From Margaritifera margaritifera (lineage: Eukaryota > Mollusca > Bivalvia > Unionida > Margaritiferidae), in contig JAQPZY010001495.1 of NCBI GenBank assembly GCA_029931535.1, forward strand, positions 470,001 to 534,000: a stretch of DNA of 64,000 nucleotides. The letters are read 5' to 3'. Below the pieces are notes generated by a model, which saw only the letters and a list, made by a program, of their open reading frames with translations, searched no databases and was not told the DNA's origin. Position numbers and translations under genes: made by a program. The first letter of the stretch is position 1. Every line of letters starts with the position of its first letter. Positions 57,724 through 61,291 of the stretch are shown one piece after another.

Positions 57724-58847
57724 AAATAAGCATTACAAATAAACACCTACAGTTCTTTTCATTGTACTAATTCATTATTATTATCTTTTGCTTGTGAATG
57801 TTGAGATACTTGTATAACTTTTCTGACAGTCACAATGGCAGCAGCTGCAGTATCAACAATAATAAGATGCGTGCTTAAGTTTTTGCAAGTCACATATTCT
57901 ACATCAATTGATGTATTCAACTGAAATTTGGGATAATATTACTACATATATCTAAAGTTTTTTGTCTTGATATTCTAGCAATTCCTGTTTCACTGCATAA
58001 GCAGAAAGCTGCTGGCATCATACTCCACATTGTTATGGTATGGTGTTAAAGTTTGTAAAAGTCACATATATCTTCTACCTTAGTTGCTGTACTCAGCTGA
58101 AACTTTGTGGTAACCTTACCATATGTCTAATGTTTTAAGCTATAATTTTGTCTTGTCTGCGTAATCAGAAAGCTATGGTATCATAGGTAAGACATGGCAT
58201 TCTGCAGAACCCTGGTATGCAAGAAGTGTCTGCTTTGTGACAGGCCAATACAAATGGTGAAACTTATAATACAGTATTTCTCCAGTGATAAGACCAGGGA
58301 GTCTGGCAGCCTAGTAAATTTATCAAAAAGAAGGTAGTGTGCTTTTTGTCAAGTCCACATTGGTGGAAGCTTGACATAGTGATTATTTTAGCATCTGTGT
58401 TCACGTCTGTACATGTCCATCTGTTTGTCCATACCCTAGATTAAGGTCAGTGTTAAAATTGTTGTAACTTTCTAGCCAGCAGATTAAAGGTATGTTCAAC
58501 AGTACAGGAATCTCTTGTTATCAGACATAGATGATATTCCTAGTAAATATTTGCTAAGTTGTAAAATTAGGGGCAGTCTTATCATCAAGATAAATACAGT
58601 ATAATCATTATTTTTAGCTTACCCAAGTATAAGGTGGTAGAAGTTTGATACAGGTGATGAAAGTAAATATATGAAACAAAGTTTGTGAAGAAATTTCATT
58701 TCTTAACAATATATTTTCATATTTCAGCAAATTTGTCACCCCAGGTTCACAGAGGATTGAAATGTCACAGGTTACTTCATTGGAAGACTTTGAAGGTGTT
58801 GCATTTCAAAGACCAGATGGGTCAGTTGCTGTGGTGATTCTCAATAG
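7723..58847 (+). CDS. GBA1: glucosylceramidase (lysosomal acid beta-glucosidase, GH30), nine exons, 3' end outside window
   Basis: Join of 7723-7777, 9922-10125, 15111-15260, 17138-17271, 28124-28296, 37381-37618, 47355-47576, 52850-53013 and 58728-58847. All introns are GT-AG and phases agree (1,1,1,0,2,0,0,2,2), giving 486 codons plus two bases. The enzyme family hydrolyses glucosylceramide to glucose and ceramide in the lysosome. Residues 1-21 form a signal peptide. The motif CVCNATYCD carries the conserved N-terminal cysteines and glycosylation site. [25 protein letters not shown], the acid/base Glu259 in QNEP, HWY, the nucleophile Glu364 in ATEAC, GWTDWN and GGPNWV follow in family order. 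The two catalytic glutamates are 105 residues apart, as in the human enzyme (recalled E235 and E340 of the mature protein). The final roughly 35 residues, ending the beta-sandwich domain, were not found. Neighbouring genes are not visible, so context adds nothing. Confidence 0.95.
8393..8556. repeat. 41-bp minisatellite, 4 units
   Basis: Units starting at 8393, 8434, 8475 and 8516 share GATTTCAGTAAAGTAGACAT and GGTAGGTCTAAC with a few substitutions. It lies in intron 1. Confidence 0.9.
8740..9035 (+). repeat. interspersed repeat copy 1 (ending GTCCCTT-GAAGGGAC)
   Basis: Shares with 16080-16478 and 48440-50090: TCATGTCAACATGGG, TTCACCAAAAGTCTTC, CTAAATGAAAATGG, ACATCCAATATGGC, AATCTTGTT, AAGAATATCAGAGATGG, TTCAACATTCAG, GGTCTTATCTTGAATTCC and a terminal hairpin TCCCTTCGAAGGACTC-like block. 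The 3' end is a short inverted repeat. Class not recognised. Confidence 0.75.
9036..9919. other. end of intron 1, nothing recognised
   Basis: AT-rich intron sequence with only short frames; no repeat recognised by eye. Confidence 0.5.
9922..10125 (+). CDS. GBA1: GBA1 coding exon 2 (mature N-terminus)
   Basis: Acceptor AG at 9920-9921, donor GTAATA after 10125, phase 1 at both ends. It encodes YCSQQVPC followed by [13 protein letters not shown]. Spacing of the four cysteines (11 residues between the first two, then C-x-C and C-x4-C) matches the two N-terminal disulfides of human glucocerebrosidase. NATY matches the glycosylation site important for activity in the human enzyme. The exon continues through the first beta-strand region ([18 protein letters not shown]). 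Confidence 0.95.
10683..10868 (-). mobile_element. tRNA-derived SINE copy (minus strand), internally shortened
   Basis: On the minus strand this matches the SINEs at 42412-42666 and 49742-49993: a tRNA-like head, then GTGGGTATGTGAGAAAG, CAGCACATGATAG-type motifs and a tail giving TTAAACCCAC. The middle, between CCAGTACTTCC and TGACTGTCATGTACAG, is shorter than in the other copies. Confidence 0.8.
11128..11325 (-). mobile_element. double-hairpin MITE, diverged copy
   Basis: Related to the elements at 27705-27921 and 31937-32153 but in the opposite orientation. It keeps GCAAACTGCATAGACCCAG, the spacer AGGAGTAATCAGTAGA and GTCTAAGTTGTTTGCA. The hairpin arms have many mismatches, so it is older. 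Confidence 0.75.
11328..11680. mobile_element. palindromic MITE-like element with TTATAACG ends
   Basis: The left end ATCACCCTTGTTATAACGC is roughly the inverted complement of GCATTATAACAAGGCACAT near 11625-11645. Internal AT-rich motifs (CCATGTTATACAGAG, CATGGTATAGAGGGC) are also repeated. Similar end motifs flank 13210-14195. No coding capacity. Confidence 0.5.
11795..13160 (-). mobile_element. CR1/Jockey-like LINE fragment, reverse transcriptase region, decayed
   Basis: Minus-strand frames, with stops, read as a non-LTR reverse transcriptase. Near 13000 are [10 protein letters not shown] and [15 protein letters not shown] (the linker before RT). Near 12730 [10 protein letters not shown], near 12620 [10 protein letters not shown] and near 12500 [21 protein letters not shown] appear. 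Lower coordinates (11820-12080) hold [10 protein letters not shown] and KGCKILGL, typical of the CR1 C-terminal part. An endonuclease piece of probably the same element lies at 14510-14790. Confidence 0.8.
13205..14195. mobile_element. MITE-like element carrying a 15-bp minisatellite, inside a LINE
   Basis: AT-rich ends resembling the element at 11328-11680 (CATTATAATATTGTAGTTGGGG near 13224; GCATTATAATGAAGGGCATTAT near 14152) bracket the 15-bp array. It separates the RT and endonuclease pieces of one minus-strand LINE, so it probably inserted there. Boundaries are approximate. Confidence 0.45.
13538..13960. repeat. 15-bp minisatellite, about 28 units
   Basis: Unit TAATACTAAGCATNN, where NN is GG, CG or CA. 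The order of variants is patterned: five GG then CA then CG recurs. Since 15 is a multiple of three, both strands stay open (frames of 216 and 171 codons), but the translations are simple ILSMV / MLSIT repeats and not evidence of a gene. Confidence 0.97.
14265..14362. repeat. 49-bp direct duplication
   Basis: Two identical adjacent copies beginning AAAGCTTTTCCAGGACTTGG, at 14265 and 14314. Confidence 0.95.
14510..14790 (-). mobile_element. LINE endonuclease fragment (CR1/Jockey-like)
   Basis: The minus-strand frame near 14700-14790 reads [22 protein letters not shown], carrying the GDFN signature of apurinic-type LINE endonucleases. Downstream it keeps the expected spacing to a Phe-Gln-His context. 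It is 5' of the RT piece at 11795-13160 on the same strand. Confidence 0.7.
15111..15260 (+). CDS. GBA1: GBA1 coding exon 3
   Basis: Acceptor TTTACAG ends at 15110 and donor GTAAGT follows 15260; phase 1 at both ends. It encodes [14 protein letters not shown], then [19 protein letters not shown] and IQSYFGSFG. The GFGGAFTDA block is a GH30 signature corresponding to GFGGAMTDA in the human enzyme and opens the catalytic barrel. Confidence 0.96.
16006..16076 (+). mobile_element. double-hairpin MITE, truncated 5' end
   Basis: CTGTATATACTCGTGTATAAG, then GTCCAAATGCAAACAACATAG and ACCCTGATCTGCTGTCGCATAATG match the first third of the 217-bp element at 27705. The rest is missing; another repeat family begins just after. 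Confidence 0.8.
16080..16478 (+). repeat. interspersed repeat copy 2
   Basis: Two partial units followed by the same terminal block as at 8740-9035, ending GCATCAGTCCCTTGAAGGGA with its short hairpin. Confidence 0.8.
17138..17271 (+). CDS. GBA1: GBA1 coding exon 4
   Basis: Acceptor TTGCCAG ends at 17137; the donor after AAG is GTGAAAG. Enters in phase 1, ends in phase 0. It encodes [28 protein letters not shown] and [12 protein letters not shown]. The aspartate of CDFS corresponds to an active-site residue (human D127) and NFS to a conserved sequon. Reading through the donor adds about 20 residues and a stop in the intron; the family alignment (DLKYK then IPIIQ) supports splicing at 17271. 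Confidence 0.95.
17272..19545. other. intron 4, first part: G-runs, no gene seen
   Basis: Contains G-rich runs near 17587-17620 and at 18020-18037. Otherwise AT-rich with only short frames; no element recognised. Confidence 0.5.
19548..21234 (-). mobile_element. pogo-like (Tc1/mariner superfamily) DNA transposon with decayed transposase
   Basis: About 1.69 kb with inverted ends: CTGTAGTATCA at 19548 and ACTACAG at 21234, followed inward by GGGGACCAATTTTCGTGG and the complement of CCACGAAAATTGAGCCCCAC. TA flanks both sides, fitting a TA target duplication. On the minus strand, about 20468-20680 encodes [16 protein letters not shown] and then [19 protein letters not shown] and HNWYAKQ, the second Asp region of a pogo-type DDE transposase, with an in-frame stop. 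A poly-C run interrupts 19659-19673. A related copy is at 61292-62897. Confidence 0.8.
21385..22570 (-). mobile_element. Jockey-like LINE fragment (ORF1 end and endonuclease), decayed
   Basis: On the minus strand the region near 21640-21930 reads [20 protein letters not shown] and [15 protein letters not shown], then [10 protein letters not shown] and HYTLWGCKD. Near 21385-21600 are [16 protein letters not shown] and DSDHFPVY. These are endonuclease motifs of Jockey-type LINEs. Higher coordinates (about 22300-22560) hold an ORF1-like [20 protein letters not shown]. Stops are present; no RT follows, so the element is 3'-truncated or cut. Confidence 0.8.
22847..23062. repeat. 54-bp minisatellite, 4 nearly identical units
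   Basis: Units start at 22847, 22901, 22955 and 23009, each with TTTGATTTCATATGAAAAAT and GGTACAGTCCTACCGGTTTA; one substitution in unit 3. 54 is divisible by three, so both strands look open. Confidence 0.97.
23063..24600. other. intron 4, middle: nothing recognised
   Basis: AT-rich with a few short frames (for example 23815-23997). No domain, splice support or repeat was recognised. Confidence 0.5.
24605..24785 (+). mobile_element. tRNA-Thr-type SINE body, related to 47035-47222
   Basis: Matches, in inverse orientation, the SINE at 47035: GGCTGCCTC, CATGGGAAAGGCACTTGG, CTTGGCATGATATAGCCAAT and TAAAAGTGCTGTTAAA. The tRNA-like end is poorly kept. Confidence 0.6.
24814..24891. repeat. (TA)n microsatellite
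   Basis: TA dinucleotides for about 78 bases. Confidence 0.97.
24891..25054. mobile_element. palindromic element with AACCTGTCTTGA ends
   Basis: AACCTGTCTTGAAGACCA at 24891 is inverted as GGTCTTTCAAGACAGGTT at about 25038. Inside, GAGAGACCA and GAGAGATCA recur. A partial relative lies at 32700-32815. It abuts the TA microsatellite. Confidence 0.55.
25905..26400. repeat. degenerate tandem array, about 155-bp units
   Basis: Three units share TTCATACTTGGAATGAATCA, TTATGAAGCTAAG, ATTCTATGACATGCTTGCTT and GACCTTGGGGTCAAGGTCAC. The same family forms the array at 56000-56520. Confidence 0.85.
26400..27700. other. intron 4, end: nothing recognised
   Basis: AT-rich, no frames over about 60 codons and no recognisable repeat. 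Confidence 0.5.
27705..27921 (+). mobile_element. 217-bp double-hairpin MITE, intact copy
   Basis: TA-flanked, with about 20-bp imperfect terminal inverted repeats (CCGTATATAGTCACGTATAAG / CTTATACACGAGTATAAACGA). Two internal hairpins follow each other: arms AACAACATAGACCCTGATCTG and its complement, then AGACCCAGATCTGCC and its complement. The spacer is GTTCTACTGATTAGTCCTT. Same length as the copy at 31937-32153. No coding capacity; movement by a Tc1/mariner-type transposase is inference from the TA flanks. Confidence 0.85.
28124..28296 (+). CDS. GBA1: GBA1 coding exon 5
   Basis: Acceptor TTTTCAG ends at 28123; donor GTGGGT follows 28296. Enters in phase 0, ends in phase 2. It encodes [18 protein letters not shown], then [18 protein letters not shown] and [20 protein letters not shown] matches human SPWTSPTW, including the substrate-pocket tryptophan (human W179). 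Confidence 0.96.
28297..29678. other. intron 5, first part: GA tracts, no gene
   Basis: Contains (GA)n at 28527-28547 and 29371-29406; otherwise AT-rich without recognised elements. Confidence 0.55.
29679..29745. repeat. (CT)n microsatellite at duplication edge
   Basis: CT dinucleotides over 67 bases; the duplicated segment copy B begins within about 10 bases of its end. Confidence 0.97.
31937..32153 (+). mobile_element. 217-bp double-hairpin MITE, best-preserved copy
   Basis: TA flanks at 31935-31936 and 32154-32155. Terminal repeats of 22 bases with one mismatch begin CCGTATATACTCGCGTATAA. Hairpin 1: perfect 23-base arms at 31971-31993 and 32013-32035. Hairpin 2: perfect 26-base arms at 32055-32080 and 32094-32119 with a 13-base loop. 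It sits in the extra sequence of duplication copy B and is absent from copy A, so it arrived after the duplication. Confidence 0.9.
32700..32815 (-). repeat. partial relative of the AACCTGTCTTGA palindromic element
   Basis: GAGAGACCATCTGTCTCGAG, TTGTTGGCAGAATGGG and CTCAAGACAGGTTTTACTG match the right half of the element at 24891-25054. Confidence 0.5.
32860..33000. repeat. 46-bp tandem repeat, about 3 units, in duplication copy B
   Basis: ATTAATATATGGTTTTTATCA and ACTCATAAAATAATACAAAA recur at 46-base spacing. Copy A has only one equivalent unit (7660-7700), so the expansion is specific to copy B. Confidence 0.9.
33005..33060 (+). pseudogene. dead copy of GBA1 coding exon 1
   Basis: Aligns base for base with 7723-7777: TTTGATATCAT precedes both, and CTTTTATGCCATGTCACAATAG parallels CTCTTATGCCTTGTCACAGTAG. 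The start ATG is ATA, the second codon is TAA, the upstream acceptor AG is lost, and the donor context has changed. It lies 25 kb downstream, in intron 5 of the same gene. Confidence 0.85.
33385..34300 (+). repeat. diverged tandem repeats, about 260 bp, at the 5' side of a DIRS-like element
   Basis: Blocks GCACCAGAAATCAGC, TGGACCATGTC, CAGCTCTGGCA and AGCCTTGATCTATG appear at about 33690 and 33952, more weakly at 33460. GATC-ATTTTCCCAGGATA blocks alternate with them. The stretch is richer in C than the introns and mostly open in one frame, so it may be an old repetitive Gag-like region. Confidence 0.5.
34300..37140 (+). mobile_element. DIRS-like tyrosine-recombinase retrotransposon, decayed (RT, RNase H, YR remnants)
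   Basis: Plus-strand frames, with stops and shifts, keep domain order. About 35560-35820 has [20 protein letters not shown] (end of a DIRS RT). About 35910-36050 has [20 protein letters not shown] and [11 protein letters not shown], matching DIRS RNase H with its TDAS-G and HIN-LE motifs. About 36660-37010 has VANFLQ-like, [13 protein letters not shown] and [20 protein letters not shown], the N-terminal part of the recombinase. Termini were not identified. It sits in intron 5 about 240 bases before exon 6. Confidence 0.8.
37381..37618 (+). CDS. GBA1: GBA1 coding exon 6 (acid/base glutamate)
   Basis: Acceptor AATGCAG ends at 37380; donor GTATTT follows 37618. Completes Arg239 and ends in phase 0. 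It encodes [21 protein letters not shown], in which Glu259 of NEP is the general acid/base. [19 protein letters not shown] and [20 protein letters not shown] follow. The exon begins about 240 bases after the decayed DIRS-like element. Confidence 0.96.
37969..38108. repeat. 28-bp minisatellite, 5 units
   Basis: GTATATCAGGTGAGAGGAAA with GAGAAAAC, starting at 37969, 37997, 38025, 38053 and 38081. Purine-rich; contains AGGTGAG, a splice-donor-like motif, in every unit. Confidence 0.97.
38270..38640. repeat. degenerate tandem array, about 130-bp units
   Basis: Units share AACTCAATAACTTTT-like, GAAGTTTGTCCTTGCA, ATGATTTCCATT and GATTGAAACAAAATT with AGACCAAGGTCATG. It resembles the arrays at 47750-48110 and 62900-63800. 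Confidence 0.6.
38640..40085. other. intron 6, nothing recognised
   Basis: AT-rich sequence, no element identified. Confidence 0.5.
40090..40245 (+). pseudogene. decayed zinc-finger fragment (BED/TTF-like, hAT-related)
   Basis: The frame at 40090 reads [18 protein letters not shown] and then [16 protein letters not shown], two stops, and HSNTTEH. The order W, CxxC, then DIH and H-x-T-x-x-H is that of zinc fingers at the start of hAT-family transposases and derived proteins. Two stops in about 50 codons mark it as dead. Short, so uncertain. Confidence 0.45.
40743..40790. repeat. (CA)n microsatellite, interrupted
   Basis: CACACACA tracts from 40753 to 40788 interrupted by ATC. Confidence 0.9.
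40800..42410. other. intron 6, nothing recognised
   Basis: AT-rich with a few CA tracts (41743-41780); no element identified. Confidence 0.5.
42412..42666 (-). mobile_element. tRNA-derived SINE, complete copy (minus strand)
   Basis: On the minus strand it starts GGTGCACCAGTTGGCCGAGT, giving an A-box-like TGGCCGAGTGG as in Ser/Leu tRNAs. An AGTTCAAGTCTC B-box-like block follows, then GTGGGTATGTGAGAAAG, GCCATGTATAGCCTATCATG and a terminal GGTGTTAAACCCACAAAA. Same family as 10683 and 49742. Confidence 0.85.
43805..43928. mobile_element. hAT-type MITE with perfect 8-bp target duplication
   Basis: The 124-bp element begins CAGGGGTGTCAA and ends with the inverse GAGACCCCTG. It is flanked by identical TGTTAGAT at 43797-43804 and 43929-43936. 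CAGGGGTGTCAAAC ends and CGGGCCGG interior are typical of hAT non-autonomous elements. The centre is an ATT-rich run. Confidence 0.93.
43940..44800. other. intron 6, nothing recognised
   Basis: AT-rich, no element identified. Confidence 0.5.
44805..44970. repeat. interspersed repeat shared with 58345-58510
   Basis: GAAGCTCAGCATAGTGATCA, GCATCAGTGTGCATGTCTGT, TGTTTGTCCA and ATAAGGTCAGTGTTAAA match the second site in order. Class unknown. Confidence 0.6.
45171..45800. repeat. 36-bp minisatellite with an embedded 24-bp derivative array
   Basis: About 12 units of GGGCATCAAACAGTAGAAAC + ACCCTATGTACAAATA run to about 45605. Five 24-bp units lacking GGGCATCAAA follow (45609-45728), then two more 36-bp units. 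An orphan unit lies at 45951-45984. All units are multiples of three, hence the long frames on both strands. Confidence 0.97.
45900..45955 (+). repeat. AATAAAGTCATTGTTATTATT, retroelement-like 3' tail
   Basis: AAAATAAAGTCATTG followed by (TTA)n resembles the 3' end of a LINE or SINE on the plus strand, inserted in the minisatellite and leaving one unit beyond it. Confidence 0.4.
46560..46905 (-). mobile_element. LINE 3'-end coding fragment (Jockey/I-like), decayed
   Basis: On the minus strand: [19 protein letters not shown] (with changes), then [20 protein letters not shown] and [20 protein letters not shown]. The C-x-x-C...H...C arrangement and RHTYLTQ motif are typical of the C-terminal end of Jockey/I-type LINE ORF2. 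Confidence 0.75.
47035..47222 (-). mobile_element. tRNA-Thr-derived SINE
   Basis: The minus-strand head at about 47222-47155 reads CTTAGTTGGTAGAGTGGCAG, an A-box, then anticodon loop CTTGTAA (TGT, Thr) and GGTCGCAGGTTTAATACC, a B-box-like block. The body matches 24605-24785 and the SINE split at 59818/61144. Mismatched stems exclude a working tRNA. Confidence 0.8.
47355..47576 (+). CDS. GBA1: GBA1 coding exon 7 (catalytic nucleophile)
   Basis: Acceptor GTGTAG ends at 47354; donor GTAGTG follows 47576; phase 0 at both ends, 74 codons. It encodes [20 protein letters not shown], then EDFIAP, and [11 protein letters not shown] with the nucleophile Glu364. HWY carries the active-site tyrosine (human Y313). 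[17 protein letters not shown] matches human LGSWDRGMQYSHSIIT. Confidence 0.97.
47750..48120. repeat. degenerate tandem array, about 190-bp units
   Basis: Two units share GTCCATCCATC, CACACTTGTTTGATTAATATCT, CCAGAACC, GAAACTTG-TATGC and TTTGTATCATGAC. Confidence 0.6.
48867..49056 (+). mobile_element. tRNA-derived SINE with 9-bp target duplication
   Basis: The head GGGGTTCAGTGGTTAGCGTG is A-box-like, CCGGACTTGTGACTGAAAGG is anticodon-arm-like and GCGGGTTAGAATTCT is B-box-like. The body has GTGTCCTTGGGCAAGGCACT, a motif common in SINE central domains. AAGTGAAAA flanks both sides (48858-48866 and 49057-49065). Confidence 0.9.
49742..49993 (+). mobile_element. tRNA-derived SINE with 13-bp target duplication
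   Basis: The head GGTGGCCAAGTGGTCAAAGG is A-box-like and CGGTTCGACTC B-box-like. The tail is GGCGTTAAACCCACAGAAAC. TCAGCAGTTATAA flanks both sides (49729-49741 and 49994-50006), splitting the terminal block of the surrounding repeat. Same family as 10683 and 42412. Confidence 0.92.
50100..51010. other. intron 7, nothing recognised
   Basis: AT-rich; a frame at 50290-50526 shows no domain. Confidence 0.5.
51013..51532. repeat. 26-bp minisatellite, 20 units
   Basis: AGTGTCAGACTTGTTTGTACATTGCT repeated head to tail, shown here as AGTGTCAGACTTG plus TTTGTACATTGCT. Variants TAT/TAC and CCAG/CTTG cluster in blocks, consistent with local unit amplification. Confidence 0.97.
51533..52405. other. intron 7, nothing recognised
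   Basis: AT-rich, no element identified. Confidence 0.5.
52411..52558. repeat. 24-25-bp minisatellite, about 6 units
   Basis: CAAACATGAACAATCAC followed by A6-7 and T, varying by one base in A-run length. Confidence 0.95.
52850..53013 (+). CDS. GBA1: GBA1 coding exon 8
   Basis: Acceptor ACCTCAG ends at 52849; donor GTAACT follows 53013. Phase 0 in, phase 2 out. It encodes [36 protein letters not shown] and [15 protein letters not shown]. The asparagine of WTDWN is the position of the human N370S allele and is conserved; NWV carries the human N396 equivalent. A 41-bp minisatellite starts 19 bases downstream of the donor. Confidence 0.97.
53033..54740. repeat. 41-bp minisatellite, about 42 units, beside exon 8 donor
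   Basis: Unit TCTATCTTAATCAAAGTCCA + ATTCATTAGGTCTGTTTCATA. Variants: GG/AG before TCTG, ATATC/ATGTC, CTTAA/CATAA and 37-bp units lacking ATCA. It starts 19 bases into intron 8. Confidence 0.98.
54741..55995. other. intron 8, nothing recognised
   Basis: AT-rich, no element identified. Confidence 0.5.
55998..56520. repeat. degenerate tandem array, about 155-bp units, second locus
   Basis: Three to four units of the family at 25905-26400: GGTTTTGGTTAAAGTGTTT, CCCTTGATGGATTTTCTTCA, AATTATTATGAAGCTAAG, CCCTTTGACCTTGGGGTCAA and GGTCACAGTCACAG. Confidence 0.85.
56560..57440. repeat. degenerate tandem repeats, roughly 240 bp
   Basis: CTTGACCCAGGCAAATGA / CTTGACATAGGCATATGAGG, GCAGATGACCCAATTA / GTAGATGACCTGATTA and GCCATTTAAATGAT / GCCATTTACAGGAT mark two to three diverged units. 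Confidence 0.5.
57512..57560. repeat. (AAT)n-(AAG)n microsatellite
   Basis: AAT trinucleotides then AAG, followed by AAAATAATGTCTTTATTG, which on the minus strand resembles a LINE 3' tail. Confidence 0.85.
57663..57720. repeat. (CT)n microsatellite
   Basis: CT dinucleotides over 58 bases. Confidence 0.97.
57830..58200. repeat. degenerate tandem pair, about 170 bp
   Basis: Two units share AAGTCACATAT-TCTAC, TTGATGTATTCAACTGAAA / TTGCTGTACTCAGCTGAAA, CATAT-TCTAA-GTTTT and GCATAAGCAGAAAGCT / GCGTAATCAGAAAGCT. Confidence 0.65.
58345..58510. repeat. interspersed repeat shared with 44805-44970
   Basis: GGAAGCTTGACATAGTGATT, GCATCTGTGTTCACGTCTGT, CTGTTTGTCCATACCCTAG and TAAGGTCAGTGTTAAA match in the same order and strand. 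Confidence 0.6.
58728..58847 (+). CDS. GBA1: GBA1 coding exon 9 (last coding exon in window)
   Basis: Acceptor ATTTCAG ends at 58727; donor GTAACT follows 58847; phase 2 at both ends. It encodes [31 protein letters not shown] and SVAVVILN, matching the beta-sandwich domain (human SKFIPEGSQRV and HPDGSAVVVVLNR). The Arg codon that follows is split. No match to the expected terminal exon was found between 58848 and 64000. Confidence 0.95.
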
Positions 58848-59815
58848 GTAACTTTATGATGCCTTTATATCTTCACCAAATTTTCTTAGTTTTTCAGTTT
58901 TTTGTGGTCTTTTTGGCAATTATTTTGCAACTTTGTCAACTATATGATCACATACAACTAATTATTTTATGAACTACAGAATCATTCTACTGTATTTGTG
59001 GTGGAATATTTAATACCATATTTAAGAAAATGCAGGTCACTGATTGGCTGAAAATTATTACTGGAATTTCAAAAATGTGAATTTTTTTTTTCTTCAGAAC
59101 AAGGTCATGGATGTATAAATTGTACACAATAATAGGTTTGAACCCCAAACCAGATACAAGGGATATCAATTTTATCATTTAAAAAGTTTACTCTCAGATA
59201 GATTGTTCATGGGATGTAAAACATTAGCATTGCAGTCTTTGTGAATTGAATTTATTTTAGTTGTCTGTGACAATAACAACAAATACGCCCTGAAATGACC
59301 TGGATAAAATATGCTCAACCACTTTCTCACCTATTTCATTGGCCAAAACAAGATGCATTTGTCTTTAATGTTTAAGAATAAGCTGTCTGTTGCATAAGTT
59401 TTATACACTTTTAATTAACTGCATCAATATTTTAGTCACACTGGATTTTTAAAACAGGTATCATAGAAAATTCTTGAGAACTGCTGCATTATGCTTTTGT
59501 AGGCAGTGCTGTTAATAATGCTTGTCCAAAAAAATCCATCATAAATTCAAGCACATAAATGTTGGATTAATAATACTTTATTTTCAGTAGGTGCATTAGA
59601 TGATTTCCATTTTTAAAGGTTAGAAAAGAAAAAAGTATAGTTTTGGGACTAAATTCTGTCAAAAAATATTGTTTCTCCCAATTTTATCAAACCAGGTACA
59701 TGAACCCAAAATAAAAACTGACCATTAAAGAAGGTTAGATGATCATTATCTGTTAAGTTTGATATCTTGTTCCTGTAAATTAGCAATTAATTTATGATAA
59801 TATTTTATATGCTGT
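58848..59815. other. start of the intron after exon 9, nothing recognised
   Basis: AT-rich. Checked by eye for the missing terminal exon of the glucosylceramidase; none seen. Confidence 0.5.
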
Positions 59816-59863
59816 TTTGGGGTTTTTTGTTGTTGATTTTAATAGCACTTTTGAAACATTATT

Positions 59864-61143
59864 CAGGGCTCAAGAAGAAATATCCAATCACTTGTCCCTG
59901 GGATGAGTGAGTTGCAATGGTTATTCGTCCATGTACTCAACAGTACTCCAGTACTCATCTACACTACACTGCTTTATTACTAAAAGAAACCACAGGTACC
60001 CAACGTAAAATTGGAACTTAAATGGGTCAAAGTCATGAAAATATTAGTTTATGTTTGCAGTAAAGACTGGTTTTAAAATTATTCTAATACATGGCCCCTT
60101 AGATATATATATGCTAAGAGAGGTTTGTAACTCTAGAAATTGCAGTTGTGCTAGCCCATGATTTCTTTGCCACCTATATAATCCATTATAGCCAAACCTC
60201 TATTTCTAGAGAGCTACTCAAGGGCAAATATCAAAGGAAAGCTTGCTGGCTAGCTAAAAGAATTGGAAGGTTTCAATATCATGACCCCAATTAAATTTCA
60301 ACCAGTCAGCTCTTGTCTCAGCATTATGAGCTTTATAAATAGATTATAATGGTGTTCATTGTTTGAAAGTTGGTGGAAATCAGAGGACACACTTGATATT
60401 TCTGATGTAAGTTAGCAACATTTTGCTTGTGAAAAGTGATTACATACTTCCAGAAATATATGCAGGCATCTTCACTTTGGTATGACAAAGTATCAATAAA
60501 GTTGCATTCTAGAAAATAGTGGTGACCTGACGCAAGCATAATACTGTATAAAAAGTCTTACAATTTTTATATTCACTGAATCTTATCTTCTCATGGGTCT
60601 AACTCAAAAAGATGTATGATAGCTCATTGAAAGGGAAAATTTCTCCAAATAAAAAGTATGCCTAGATTACTGATATGCATCACTGTAAACGCAAACACCA
60701 TTAAGAAATTGAGGGACAGATGTGAAACTGCAATTTCTTATGTTAGTATACAAACCTTGTTTCTTATTATATATTTATCAAAGGGGCCACAAACTGTTTC
60801 CACTCTGAACATAGTAATTTAATTTTTTTTACACATTTTAATAGCAAGCTTACATTGGGTACCTGTGTAAACAAAAAATACAAAGTCAGCTTTCTTTGCA
60901 ACACGTTTTAGATTGACAACAAGGAGGCAAATAGGCAAAAGCAATTAGTAATTGATACACTCTAGATGTTAAGTGATGTTGAACCTCGGCACTTGTAAAT
61001 GGTAGAAAATGCTCACAGATTCATTCTCAAGGTGCAATTATGTATCTACTCAGCCCAGGGACAAGTACGAAGTAAAGTTTTACTGGGCCCAGCCAATTTT
61101 TACCCAGTCAGGACAAGAGGACGAGTGGTTTTCCTGAGCCCTG
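59864..61143. mobile_element. 1.28-kb non-autonomous inverted-repeat element inserted in a SINE
   Basis: Starts CAGGGCTCA and ends TGAGCCCTG, flanked by ATTATT at 59858-59863 and 61144-61149. A second inverted block CACTTGTCCCTGGGATGAG lies inside the left end and its inverse CAGCCCAGGGACAAGTAC near 61050. The flanks join into the tRNA-Thr SINE (AATAGCACTTTTGAAACATT on the left, CGCTGTATCATGGGCAT on the right). No coding frame. The ends are hAT-like, but a 6-bp duplication is not the usual hAT length. Confidence 0.75.
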
Positions 61144-61291
61144 ATTATTCGCTGTATCATGGGCATATTATGTTATGATGTTGTCCATCCATATATTAAC
61201 ATTTGCTTGTCCAGTCCATAACTTTGTAGGAGTTGGAGAGATTTGATAAAACTTTGCCCAAGTGTATATCATGACCAGATGGTGTGTTGCT

